This document shows, piece by piece, positions 18,875-27,712 of a stretch of 64,000 nucleotides of DNA. The stretch is from the NCBI RefSeq assembly GCF_000020525.1, contig NC_011026.1:496001-560000 (forward strand), given 5' to 3'. The DNA comes from Chloroherpeton thalassium ATCC 35110. Lineage in GTDB: Bacteria > Bacteroidota > Chlorobiia > Chlorobiales > Chloroherpetonaceae. Below the pieces are notes generated by a model. It was not told the DNA's origin and made no database searches. It was given only the letters and a program-made list of their open reading frames with translations. Position 1 is the stretch's first letter, and each line of letters opens with the position of its first letter. A program made the position numbers and the translations under genes.

Positions 18875-21800
18875 ATGAACCCGATTACATTTTATCAGGC
18901 GGCGCATCTTACGGACGAAGAAGTCATACGCCAATTTGTCGTTCGGAAAAAAGAATTTGAGCGCGTCATCTCCGAAGTTCGGCGCGACGATATGCTGGGG
19001 TCGATACAGCACTATATTTTTGTCGGGCAGCGCGGGAGCGGCAAATCCACATTGCTCCGGCGCATTTTGGCCGAGATAAATACGGACGAGGCGCTTTCCG
19101 AAAAGCTTGTCGCCATTTATCCGAGCGAGGAACAGGCGGGCATTTATCGCCTGGACGACCTTTGGGATCGGGTTTGTCAGGAACTCCGGGAAATGAGATT
19201 TGAGACGGAGGAAGTCAAGTGGGAGGCGTATGAAAAGGACCACACCGGCTTTGCCAAAGCCCTTTACGGCGCGATGCAAAAAAGCCTTGCCGAAAAGGGC
19301 AAAAAGCTGGTTCTCCTGATCGACAATATCGACCGCATTTTTGACAGCATCAAGGTCAGCGATGATACGCATCTCTTCCGCGAACAGCTTATCAAATACA
19401 AGGATGTGCGCATCATCGGGGGCAGCACGCGCCTGAGCGAGCATTTTTGGCAATATGATCAGCCGTTTTACGAGTTTTTCCGAACGCTCCCGCTTGAACC
19501 GATGACGGAAGCCGAACTGAAGGAGTTGCTCCTATTTTGGAGCGATTTTCTCGGCGAACCCGACCTGAAAAAATTTGTAGAGAACAATCCGGGAAAGCTC
19601 AACGCCGTGCGCATCCTGAGCGACGGCATGCCTCGCACCATGCTCGGCTTGGTAGAGCTTTTTCTGAAGCAGCCCGACCGGCACGGCTACGATTACCTCC
19701 GCTACATTCTTGACCGCGCCACGCCGGTTTATCAGGAGCGGCTCGGCAAGCTTTCCCCGATGCAACAAAAGGTGGTGCTTGAACTTTCGTTTTTCTGGGA
19801 TGTCGCCAAGGTCAAAGACCTTTCGCAGGCGGCGCGTGTGGAGAGCAAAACGCTTTCCGCCTTGCTCGGCCAACTGACGGACTTGCAGATTGTGGAAAAA
19901 ATAAAAGGCACGGGCAAAAACCACCTTTACCGCCTGAAGGAACGCTTTTTTAACCTCTGGCTGATTATGACACAGGGCGGCCCGAGGGAGAAAAGCAGGG
20001 TAAAGTGGCTCACCATCTTCCTTGAAACTTGGTACGACGCAACCGAACTGAAAACAATTTACAGGGATTTTTCCACCCGATTGACCGAAGGAAAAATCAC
20101 CCCCGACCGCGCCGTCGTGATGACAAAGGCGCTGGCGCATTGCAGATATTTATCTATGGATGAACGGGATGAACTGTTAGAACAAACGAAAAAGTTGATA
20201 GGTAATCGCAAAGAGCATCTTGATTTTTTGCCGCCGAAAGCCGGTGACGTTTTTAAAAATGTGATTGGATTGATCGAGCAAAAGCGTTTGGATGAGGCAC
20301 AAAAAGAACTTGACAGCATTGAGCAAGATGGTGCTCTAAAACAGATGCTTCAGGGGCTTATTTATGACGAAAGTGGAAATTTCAATGAGGCCGAGAAATT
20401 CTATTTGATGGCTATTGACAATGGAGATGTTGGTGCCATGTTTGGCCTTGCCAATCTATACAAAGAGACGAACCGGAAAGAAGAGGCCGAGAAATACTAC
20501 TTGATGGCTATTGACAATGGAGATGTTCAGGCCATGAACAACCTTGCCAACATCTACCAAAAGACGAACCGGAAAGAAGAGGCCGAGAAATTCTACTTGA
20601 TGGCTATTGACAATGGAGTTGCTCAGGCCATGAACAACCTTGCCATTCTCTATGAAAATACAAACCGGAAAGAAGAGGCCGAGAAATTCTATTTGATGGC
20701 TATTGACAATGGGAATGTTAGTGCCATGTTCAACCTTGCCATTCTCTATGAAAATACAAACCGGAAAGAAGAGGCCGAGAAATTCTATTTAATGGCTATT
20801 GAGAATGGAGTTGCTCAGGCCATGAACAACCTTGCCATTCTCTATGAAAATACAAACCGGAAAGAAGAGGCCGAGAAATTCTATTTGATGGCCATTAAGA
20901 ATGGGGATGTTAATGCCATGAACAACCTTGCCCTTCTCTACCAAGAGACAAACCGGAAAGAAGAGGCCGAGAAATTCTATTTGATGGCTATTGACAATGG
21001 GAATGTTAGTGCCATGACCAACCTTGGTCTTCTCTACCAAGAGACAAACCGGAAAGAAGAGGCCGAGAAATTCTATTTGATGGCTATTGACAATGGGAAT
21101 GTTAGTGCCATGACCAACCTTGGTCTTCTCTACCAAGAGACAAACCGGAAAGAAGAGGCTGAAAAATTCTATTTGATGGCTATTGATAATGGACATGTTC
21201 AGGCCATGCTTGGCCTTGCCAACATCTACCAAGAGACGAACCGGAAAGAAGAGGCCGAGAAATTCTATTTGATGGCCATTAAGAATGGGGATGTTAATGC
21301 CATGAACAACCTTGCCCTTCTCTACCAAGAGACAAACCGGAAAGAAGAGGCCGAGAAATTCTATTTGATGGCTATTGACAATGGAGTTGCTCAGGCCATG
21401 AACAACCTTGCCCTTCTCTACAGAGAGACGAACCGAAAAGAAGAGGCTGAAAAATTCTATTTGATGGCCATTAAGAATGGGGATGTTAATGCCATGAACA
21501 ACCTTGCATTCTTGCTCTATGAGGAAAACCGTAATACGGAAAAAGCTTATTCTCTCATTGTCCGCCACAATGCAACAGAGCAAAAAAGTATAATCTCAAC
21601 GACGCTTGAAATGATTATCGCCGTTTGGTCGGGCAGGCCTGAGCGGCTTGAGTCGGCAGATGAATTGCTTCGAGAAATGGTAGAGAATAAAGATGTTACG
21701 TGGCTTGAACATTTCTTGCGAGAAATTCTAATTCATCATCAGAAAAATGTCGTGTGGGCGTGGTTTCGGCACGCGGAGTTCGGGCAACGTTTGATGGATA

Positions 21801-21976
21801 TGGCGAGGCCGCTTTATTATGCTACGGCGCGGCTTTTGAACAACAACGAAACAGAGGAAACGCTGCTTGCGCAAGCGCCGGAGCTTCGGGAAACCGTTGA
21901 TAAGATTTATAATGATATCATGGAGCGGCAGGAGTTTTATTACGGCAAGGGGAAACAAGCCAGCCCGAGCGCCTAA
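18875..21976 (+). CDS. P-loop ATPase fused to twelve 32-residue Sel1/TPR-like repeats
   Basis: About 1033 residues from ATG 18875 (a TTG at 18791 inside the repeat block is less likely). Residues 1-350 are an AAA/STAND-like ATPase: Walker A GQRGSGKST at 51-59, Walker B LVLLIDNIDR at 145-154, sensor strand VRIIGGSTRLSE. A winged-helix-like region follows at about 310-400 (LSPMQQKVVLELSFFW...LYRLKERFFNLWL). Residues about 505-888 hold twelve consecutive 32-residue units of the pattern EAEKFYLMAIDNGxVxAMNNLAxLYxETNRKE; repeats are nearly identical in DNA (96-bp period). A non-repeated tail of about 145 residues closes the protein. The layout (sensor repeats on an NTPase) resembles STAND/NLR-type signalling or defence proteins; the function is unproven. 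Confidence 0.85.
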   Translation: MNPITFYQAAHLTDEEVIRQFVVRKKEFERVISEVRRDDMLGSIQHYIFVGQRGSGKSTLLRRILAEINTDEALSEKLVAIYPSEEQAGIYRLDDLWDRVCQELREMRFETEEVKWEAYEKDHTGFAKALYGAMQKSLAEKGKKLVLLIDNIDRIFDSIKVSDDTHLFREQLIKYKDVRIIGGSTRLSEHFWQYDQPFYEFFRTLPLEPMTEAELKELLLFWSDFLGEPDLKKFVENNPGKLNAVRILSDGMPRTMLGLVELFLKQPDRHGYDYLRYILDRATPVYQERLGKLSPMQQKVVLELSFFWDVAKVKDLSQAARVESKTLSALLGQLTDLQIVEKIKGTGKNHLYRLKERFFNLWLIMTQGGPREKSRVKWLTIFLETWYDATELKTIYRDFSTRLTEGKITPDRAVVMTKALAHCRYLSMDERDELLEQTKKLIGNRKEHLDFLPPKAGDVFKNVIGLIEQKRLDEAQKELDSIEQDGALKQMLQGLIYDESGNFNEAEKFYLMAIDNGDVGAMFGLANLYKETNRKEEAEKYYLMAIDNGDVQAMNNLANIYQKTNRKEEAEKFYLMAIDNGVAQAMNNLAILYENTNRKEEAEKFYLMAIDNGNVSAMFNLAILYENTNRKEEAEKFYLMAIENGVAQAMNNLAILYENTNRKEEAEKFYLMAIKNGDVNAMNNLALLYQETNRKEEAEKFYLMAIDNGNVSAMTNLGLLYQETNRKEEAEKFYLMAIDNGNVSAMTNLGLLYQETNRKEEAEKFYLMAIDNGHVQAMLGLANIYQETNRKEEAEKFYLMAIKNGDVNAMNNLALLYQETNRKEEAEKFYLMAIDNGVAQAMNNLALLYRETNRKEEAEKFYLMAIKNGDVNAMNNLAFLLYEENRNTEKAYSLIVRHNATEQKSIISTTLEMIIAVWSGRPERLESADELLREMVENKDVTWLEHFLREILIHHQKNVVWAWFRHAEFGQRLMDMARPLYYATARLLNNNETEETLLAQAPELRETVDKIYNDIMERQEFYYGKGKQASPSA
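20387..21538 (+). repeat. 96-bp tandem coding repeats, 12 units
   Basis: In-frame direct repeats inside the ATPase gene. The unit starts GAGGCCGAGAAATTCTA and repeats at 20387, 20483 and on to about 21538. Units differ mainly at the codons for the residues after DNG and around AM(N/T/F)NL, while the rest is almost invariant even at third codon positions. This indicates recent duplication or gene conversion. Confidence 0.9.
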
Positions 21977-21987
21977 CTTTGCTGCCT

Positions 21988-22612
21988 TGTCATGCTGAGC
22001 GAAGTGAAGCATCCATTCGTGACATTGTGGATTCTTCGCCTATCGGCTCAGAATGACATTTGCTTTCACATGTCACAACAGTATCCCATGTTTTGTCATG
22101 CTGAGCGAAGTGAAGCATCCCTTCATGAGCGTGTGGATTCTTCGCCATGAGGCTCAGAATGACATGATTTTTTGCCATTCAGAATGACATGATTTCTTGT
22201 CTGTCATGCTGAGCAGCGCGAAGCACCCATTCGTGACATTGTGGATTCTTCGCCTATCGGCTCAGAATGACATTCGCTTTCGCCATTCAGAATGACATTT
22301 GCTTTCACATTTCACAACAGGATTCCTTGCCTTGTCATGCTGAGCGAAGTGAAGCATCCCTTCATGAGCGTGTGGATTCTTCGCCATGAGGCCCAGAATG
22401 ACATTTGCTTTCGCCATTCAGAATGACATTTGCTTTCACATTTCACAGCAGGATTTCTTGTCTTGTCATGCTGAACGAAGTGAAGCATCCCTTCATGAGC
22501 GTGTGGATTCTTCCCTATCGGCTCAAAATGACATTTGCTTTCGTTCATTCAGAATGACATTCGCTTTCACATTTCACAACAGGATTCCTTGTCTTGTCAT
22601 GCTGAGCTGATG
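21988..22612. repeat. array of about five hairpin repeat units plus a partial copy
   Basis: Units start TGTCATGCTGAGCGAAGTGAAGCATCC, then a short loop, then GGATTCTTCGCC...GGCTCAGAATGACA, at about 21988, 22095, 22202, 22335 and 22463, with a truncated arm at about 22594. Spacers contain repeated CATTTGCTTTCACATTTCACAACAG-like segments. The orientation (GCATCC arm first) is the same as the block at 18232-18790, so the ATPase-repeat gene is bracketed by direct copies. Confidence 0.85.
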
Positions 22613-22629
22613 ATTGAATTTTATTATGT

Positions 22630-23206
22630 TCAATCGCCGAAAAATTGGAGACGCCTTGCTGGTTGCGAATCTTTGATGTTTTCCCACACCAGCACGCCGA
22701 GCCACGCACCCGCTGCCCATACCAAAAAGCCTGTGAGCAATTGAACGCCGAACAAAATTTGCACGACTTTTGCCCAAGGCATTCCCAGCGCCAAGCGAAT
22801 CGCAAAATACGACAGCGTTGAAAGCAGCCCGCCCAAAATTCCGCTCACGAAAAATCGTAGCTTCACATTTTGCTTGAAGCTGGACATCAACACATCCAAA
22901 ATGATGCCTTGCGCAACCGCAGGAATCAGCTTCAAGAGGCCGGGCAAGCCGAACGCCGCCGGCATCGCAAAAACGGAAAAAAGTCCCCAAACGAGTTCAT
23001 ACAAAATCAGCACGCCGAACCGGTCAAGCAGTTGGCGCGTGACCAGCATGAGCATAAACGGAATCACCATATCGATGCGAACGATGGATAAAATCTTCGT
23101 GGGCGCAAGCAAATTTTTCATGGCAAGCCCCAGCGCAAAATCCGCCGTAATCATGGAGGCTAAAAAAAATCAGCTGCATTTCCGAAAGAAACGGTTTTTT
23201 GGACAT
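22630..23206 (-). CDS. probable ECF-type substrate-binding (S) membrane protein, apparent frameshift near the N-terminus
   Basis: The uninterrupted frame (22630-23154) gives 174 residues with five to six hydrophobic helices and small-residue patterns (LVWGLFSVFAMPAAFGLPGLLKLIPAVAQG) like those of ECF S components or similar vitamin permeases. A better start lies upstream: ATG at 23206 encodes MSKKPFLSEMQLIF, then a run of eight T (minus strand; 23162-23169) puts the frame out by one. Removing one T joins it to LASMITADFALGLAMKNLLAP and gives a natural first helix. It lies 71 bases downstream of the methyltransferase gene. An ECF A-T module on the same strand lies 7 kb further along. The substrate is unknown. 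Confidence 0.6.
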
Positions 23207-23277
23207 GTTCCTTAATTTTGATTCTGGTTGAACATGAGTTGTATAAAGCCGCAAGCTTGCGGCGAAATGCTTCAAAT

Positions 23278-24156
23278 TTATAACCACATCGGCGCGACAG
23301 ACACATCCCAGAGCATTTCCACTATCGCGCCTTTTTTCAAACCGCGAATTTCCCCGTTTTCTTCAATGGATTTCAAAAACGCACGAATCTGCTCGTCCAA
23401 ATCGTCCGGTTTGGGCGTTATGGCATTGGCGAAAAAGGCCGAGTAAAACGCGAAGGCTTGTTCAATCGGCTCGTTTTTCTCCCACTGAATTTGATGAAAT
23501 TGAACTTCAGGGAAAAAGCCGGACGACATGAGAAAATTCATCGCGTAGAAAAAATGCGAATTGCTTCGCTCGCGACGCGCGCCGGTCAGTTCGCGCCAAA
23601 GCTCGTCCATTGGCGTGTCGTGTCGAGCGCCCGCCCACGAGGCCGAATAAACCCATTTTTTTGAGGCGAGATTGAGTTTTTCAAATTGCTCCGGCTCAGT
23701 GGTCGCGGGCGTCATGCGCGCAAAGACGAAATCAAAAGCGTGCATCAATCCGCGCGCCCGCAAATCAATATCGTGCCAATCGGCAACGATGGAGGAAATT
23801 TTTCCAGCAAGTTCCGGCGGCGTTTCCTTTCGGAGACGCTCGATCATGGCGGAGGAAACATCAATCGCAACCACTTCCGCACCGAGCTTGGCAAATGGAA
23901 TGGCATAAGTTCCTGGCCCGCAGCCAACATCCAAAATCCTGATGCCCTCGTTCAAAACACCTTTTTCCAAAAATCCGCGAAGCATCGTCTCATCAGCGCT
24001 TTGGCGTTTTTGCAAATCGCTTTCGTTTTTGCGATAGCCGCCCGCGACCAAGTTCCATATATTTTGGTTGGAAAACGCTTTTCCCTGCGCGTTGTCGACC
24101 AAATATTCTGCCCAAGCGTGTTTCCAAAATTCCGGCGTGCGAAAGTTCATTTCCAT
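23278..24156 (-). CDS. class I SAM-dependent methyltransferase
   Basis: 292 residues. SAM-binding motif I is ILDVGCGPGTYAIPFAKLG (74-92), followed by motif II VVAIDVSSAMIERL and a later DFVFARMTPAT strand. Upstream helices (PEFWKHAWAEYL...YRKNESDLQKR) form a cap region. The C-terminal part is substrate-specific and I do not recognise the target. It is placed between a TonB receptor (upstream, same strand) and the probable ECF S component (downstream), which suggests it may act on the imported compound, for example a tetrapyrrole or thio-compound; that is inference only. Confidence 0.88.
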   Translation of the reverse strand: MEMNFRTPEFWKHAWAEYLVDNAQGKAFSNQNIWNLVAGGYRKNESDLQKRQSADETMLRGFLEKGVLNEGIRILDVGCGPGTYAIPFAKLGAEVVAIDVSSAMIERLRKETPPELAGKISSIVADWHDIDLRARGLMHAFDFVFARMTPATTEPEQFEKLNLASKKWVYSASWAGARHDTPMDELWRELTGARRERSNSHFFYAMNFLMSSGFFPEVQFHQIQWEKNEPIEQAFAFYSAFFANAITPKPDDLDEQIRAFLKSIEENGEIRGLKKGAIVEMLWDVSVAPMWL

Positions 24157-24199
24157 GATTGAATCGTTTTTTATCCGGTTTTAAGTAATGTTTTCCAAG

Positions 24200-25075
24200 A
24201 CGAAACGAGCGCGAAAATTCATCCGAGCCATTCTGAATGGCAAAAACTCATGCCATTCTGAATGAACGAAAGCTAATGTCATTCTGAGCCGATAGGCGAT
24301 GAATCCACATGCTCATGAATGGATGCTTCACTTCGCTCAGCATGACAGAAAAAAATCATGTCATTCTGAGCCGATAGGCGATGAATCCACACGCTCACGA
24401 ATGGATGCTTCGCGCTGCTCAGCATGACAAGACAAGAAATCATGTCATTCTGAGCCGATAGGCGATGAATCCACATGCTCACGAATGGATGCTTCACTTC
24501 GCTCAGCATGACAAGACAAGAAATCATGTCATTCTGAGCCGATAGGCGATGAATCCACATGCTCACGAATGGATGCTTCGCGCTGCTCAGCATGACAAGA
24601 CAAGAAATCATGTCATTCTGAGCCGATAGCCGAAGAATCCACACGCTCACGAATGGATGCTTCGCGCTGCTCAGCATGACAAGACAAGAAATCATGTCAT
24701 TCTGAGCCGATAGGCGATGAATCCACACGCTCACGAATGGATGCTTCGCGCTGCTCAGCATGACAGAAAAAAAATCATGTCATTCTGAATGGCAAAAACT
24801 CATGCCATTCTGAATGAACGAAAGCTAATGTCATTCTGAGCCGATAGGCGATGAATCCACACGCTCACGAATGGATGCTTCGCGCTGCTCAGCATGACAA
24901 GACAAGAAATCATGTCATTCTGAGCCGATAGCCGAAGAATCCACATGCTCACGAATGGATGCTTCGCGCTGCTCAGCATGACAGAAAAAAAATCATGTCA
25001 TTCTGAGCCGATAGCCGAAGAATCCACATGCTCACGAATGGATGCTTCACTTCGCTCAGCATGACAGAAAAAGCT
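24200..25075. repeat. array of nine roughly 84-bp hairpin repeat units
   Basis: Units starting TGTCATTCTGAGCCGATAG lie at about 24277, 24359, 24443, 24527, 24611, 24695, 24829, 24913 and 24996. Each runs through GAATCCAC, CACGAATGGATGCTTC and GCTCAGCATGACA. Short degenerate pieces (CATTCTGAATGGCAAAAACTCATGCC) lie at 24230 and 24780. This is the same hairpin family as at 18.2 and 22.0 kb, but inverted (the GAATCC arm first). Open frames through it are repeat artefacts. Confidence 0.9.
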
Positions 25076-25079
25076 TCGT

Positions 25080-27413
25080 TCAATAACTCATTTCAAAGCG
25101 CAGCGCAAGCGTTCTGCCGGGTTGCCATTCGTAATGCCAAAGCCGATACTTCGTGTCGGCCAGATTTTTTCCGATGAGCGAAATCCGGTAATTCTCAAAC
25201 GACGCGGCCAGCATCATGTCCAGCAAGCTAAACGCTTCATAAGGCGTTGATTTATAATCGAAGAAATATCCGTCGCCCGTCACATTGTAGGTCAGTTCCG
25301 CTTCAAGGCGAACGCTTTCCAAATCTGTCCAGCCATAAAGGCTTGCGTTGTAACGATTTTCTGAGGTTTGGAAAGTAAAATCTTCTGGGTCAAGATAGGT
25401 ATAGCTGGCGCTGAACGTAATGTTTTCAATCGGGCGAATTTTTAGGCCAACTTCTATGCCGCTCGGCGAGTAATCGCCCAAGTTTTTGCGATAATTAAAA
25501 CTGCTCGTGTCCGTGCTGCCGGAGCTATTCTGCACCACCACATAGTAGCCGCCATTTGAAGTGCCAACCTTGTCGTTAATGATCAGGTTTTTCACTTTCA
25601 TCGTGAAATAGGAAACTTCCAAGTAGCCCCAATCGCCAAATCGCTGGAAAATCCCGATGTCGAAGCTCTCGTTTTCTTCCGGTTCAATGTCCGTATCGCC
25701 GTATCCGCCAAGCGATTTGGAATATAAATCGCGCATGTTCGGCGCGCGGTAGCCTTTTCCATAATTCGCCTTGAGCGTGGTTGTGTTTTCGCCGATGGTC
25801 AAAAGCCGATAGGTTGCGCCAAATTTCGGGTTAAAAACCGTGCCGAATTCGGAATGATTATCGAGGCGAGCGCCTGCGAGAATGTTCAGCTTTTGGGCAA
25901 ATGAGTGCTCATATTGCGCAAAGAGCGCGATGTTGGTTAAATCGTAATCGTCGGAGCGCGACGCGTAAGTTCCGGTGTAAAGGTCGACGGTGGTTTCCTT
26001 CCAAGCGCCACTTTTTTGTTTGACCAAAATCGTCTGAACGCCTTGAAACTGAAGGTTTTCTACGGCATCATCGTATTCCACAGAAGCGACATCCAAATAG
26101 CCATCGAGGCCGATTTTCAACGAACCTTTGCCATCAAAAACAGGAATGGTGTAGTCGCTCATCAGGCCGATTCGCGAGGTGTTGAAACCCGTTTCGCTGT
26201 CGGTGCTGAGCACAAGCTCATTATAATCCACGTTATTGAGATAAATTCGTGTGTTGAGTTGGCCGTTTTTCGCAAAGTATTTCAGCGCAAAGTCCGCGCC
26301 CACGAATCGATAATGCTCATCCGTTGGCGTGCTTTCGGCGTTGTAGAGCCATGAATTTTGATGCACGTCGGTGGAAACCGTCGTGTGAAGTTTGTCGGTG
26401 AGCTGATGTTTTAATCGATAGTTGAAATCGTAATTTTCCCAATCGTTCGAAAGATTTGTGAGGTAATCTTCCGTTGCTTCTCTATATCCAAACGACAAAA
26501 AATGGTCGGTATTCACATCGCCAAATGTGCTATTAAACGAAACGTTTGTCCCACCTATGTCGGGGCGGGCATAGCCATCGGCGTCGCTGTCGGAAATTTC
26601 CTGGCTGGCGTCGAACTCTCTTATATAGGAAACCTTTCCATGCCAACCGCTGGCCGGATCTTTTGCAATCACATTAATCACGCCTGCCGTCGCTTGCGAA
26701 CCGTAAAGCGCCGACGCTGGCCCTTTGACAACTTCAATTCGCTCGACCATTTCCGTTGGAAGCATGTTGAAATTAATGCCGCCGTCCCAGCCATTGTTAA
26801 GCGGGCGACCATCGATCAAGACGAGCGTTTTATCGGACGAAGGGCCGCCATTCAGCGAGCGAATCGAAATGCCGTAGTCCGCGCCAATCGTCGCACCCGA
26901 GCGAATCACGCGAAGTCCGGGAATAAAATCCATCATTTCGCCAACATTATAGCGATAGCTTCGCTCGACTTCTTCGCTTGAAATTTGCGCCACGGGCTGC
27001 GGCACATCTTCCGGTCGGGCGGCTTGGCGCGTGGCCGTCACGGTAATGCCATCAAGCACGTGCTCTTTTTCCTTTTCAAAACGGATGACCACATGCGATG
27101 AATCGTTTTCGCCCAACTTGGTTGTTATTTCTACTGGTTCATATCCGAGGTGCGATGCCTTCACATGATACGTACCCGCGTTAATATTTTGGAATTCAAA
27201 GCGGCCATCCATTTTGCTCGAAGTTCGCGAGCCGCTTTCTTTTACCTCAAGCGTTGCCTGAAAAACTGGCTCGCCATGCGAATTCATCACTTTGCCGCGA
27301 AGCATTGGCTGCGCAAAAATGTCCGCTGAAAAATTGCTCAGGAGTAGAAACAACGCACCGAAAAGCAGTAAGCGAAAATTCATTAGGGTCTCCTTTTTAG
27401 ATGATTTTTTCAA
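25080..27413 (-). CDS. TonB-dependent outer-membrane receptor
   Basis: 777 residues. A signal peptide (hydrophobic stretch about 12-34, ending near FAQ) precedes a carboxypeptidase-regulatory-like beta domain (about 36-105, GKVMNSHGEPVFQATLEV...GTYHVKASHLGYEPV) typical of Bacteroidota/Chlorobiota receptors. The plug domain follows (VEVVKGPASALYGSQATAGVINVI-type region), then a 22-strand barrel. It ends in an aromatic (RFEMSY), as outer-membrane barrels do. It takes up a scarce ligand (siderophore, cobalamin, heme or similar) using TonB energy. The methyltransferase and ECF-like S component downstream point to a cofactor. No cobalamin riboswitch box is recognisable upstream. Confidence 0.94.
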   Translation of the reverse strand: MKKSSKKETLMNFRLLLFGALFLLLSNFSADIFAQPMLRGKVMNSHGEPVFQATLEVKESGSRTSSKMDGRFEFQNINAGTYHVKASHLGYEPVEITTKLGENDSSHVVIRFEKEKEHVLDGITVTATRQAARPEDVPQPVAQISSEEVERSYRYNVGEMMDFIPGLRVIRSGATIGADYGISIRSLNGGPSSDKTLVLIDGRPLNNGWDGGINFNMLPTEMVERIEVVKGPASALYGSQATAGVINVIAKDPASGWHGKVSYIREFDASQEISDSDADGYARPDIGGTNVSFNSTFGDVNTDHFLSFGYREATEDYLTNLSNDWENYDFNYRLKHQLTDKLHTTVSTDVHQNSWLYNAESTPTDEHYRFVGADFALKYFAKNGQLNTRIYLNNVDYNELVLSTDSETGFNTSRIGLMSDYTIPVFDGKGSLKIGLDGYLDVASVEYDDAVENLQFQGVQTILVKQKSGAWKETTVDLYTGTYASRSDDYDLTNIALFAQYEHSFAQKLNILAGARLDNHSEFGTVFNPKFGATYRLLTIGENTTTLKANYGKGYRAPNMRDLYSKSLGGYGDTDIEPEENESFDIGIFQRFGDWGYLEVSYFTMKVKNLIINDKVGTSNGGYYVVVQNSSGSTDTSSFNYRKNLGDYSPSGIEVGLKIRPIENITFSASYTYLDPEDFTFQTSENRYNASLYGWTDLESVRLEAELTYNVTGDGYFFDYKSTPYEAFSLLDMMLAASFENYRISLIGKNLADTKYRLWHYEWQPGRTLALRFEMSY

Positions 27414-27632
27414 ATAAGCCGACTTTTTTCAAAACTTATCAATATAAAATTTTGAAAATGCCTTTACTAAGAATAAACACGTTAGATAACAATGACAGGA
27501 AAAAATTCAACTGTTTTGTAAGGATAAAAAATATCGCTGATAAATCACAAAAGTGTAAAATACAGTTAGGAAAATCATTTTTCTCTATGTGATTAAGTTT
27601 TTATAAAAATGCGCTTAGAATCAAAATAAAAA

Positions 27633-27665
27633 AGCGCTTATCAGTTAGGCTAATTGATAAGCGCT
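27633..27665 (-). terminator. intrinsic terminator of the M48 protease gene
   Basis: Stem AGCGCTTATCA (27633-27643) / TGATAAGCGCT (27655-27665). On the minus strand it is followed by a run of Ts (complement of 27627-27633). It sits about 50 bases past the protease stop. Confidence 0.85.
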
Positions 27666-27712
27666 CTTTCAAGATATGACTGTGAAAACTTTTTATACAG
27701 ATCAAAACAGCA

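Noticed and set aside
20789-21583. 264-codon antisense frame inside the ATPase repeat array
   Set aside because: It is the regular mirror of the near-identical 96-bp repeats (stops are absent because the repeat lacks them); no independent coding sign.
24279-24761. 160-codon frame made of repeated MLSSAKHPFVSVWIHRLSAQN units
   Set aside because: Artefact of reading through the 84-bp hairpin repeats; similar frames occur in any copy of this repeat family.
18232-25075. CRISPR array as explanation for the repeated 84- to 197-bp units
   Set aside because: Units are long hairpin-forming repeats with non-unique spacers, no 23-50 bp repeat/spacer alternation and no cas genes nearby.
27414-27712. 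Cobalamin or TPP riboswitch upstream of the TonB receptor
   Set aside because: I looked for conserved box sequences (GCCACTG-type, CTGAGA-type) on the minus strand and saw none.
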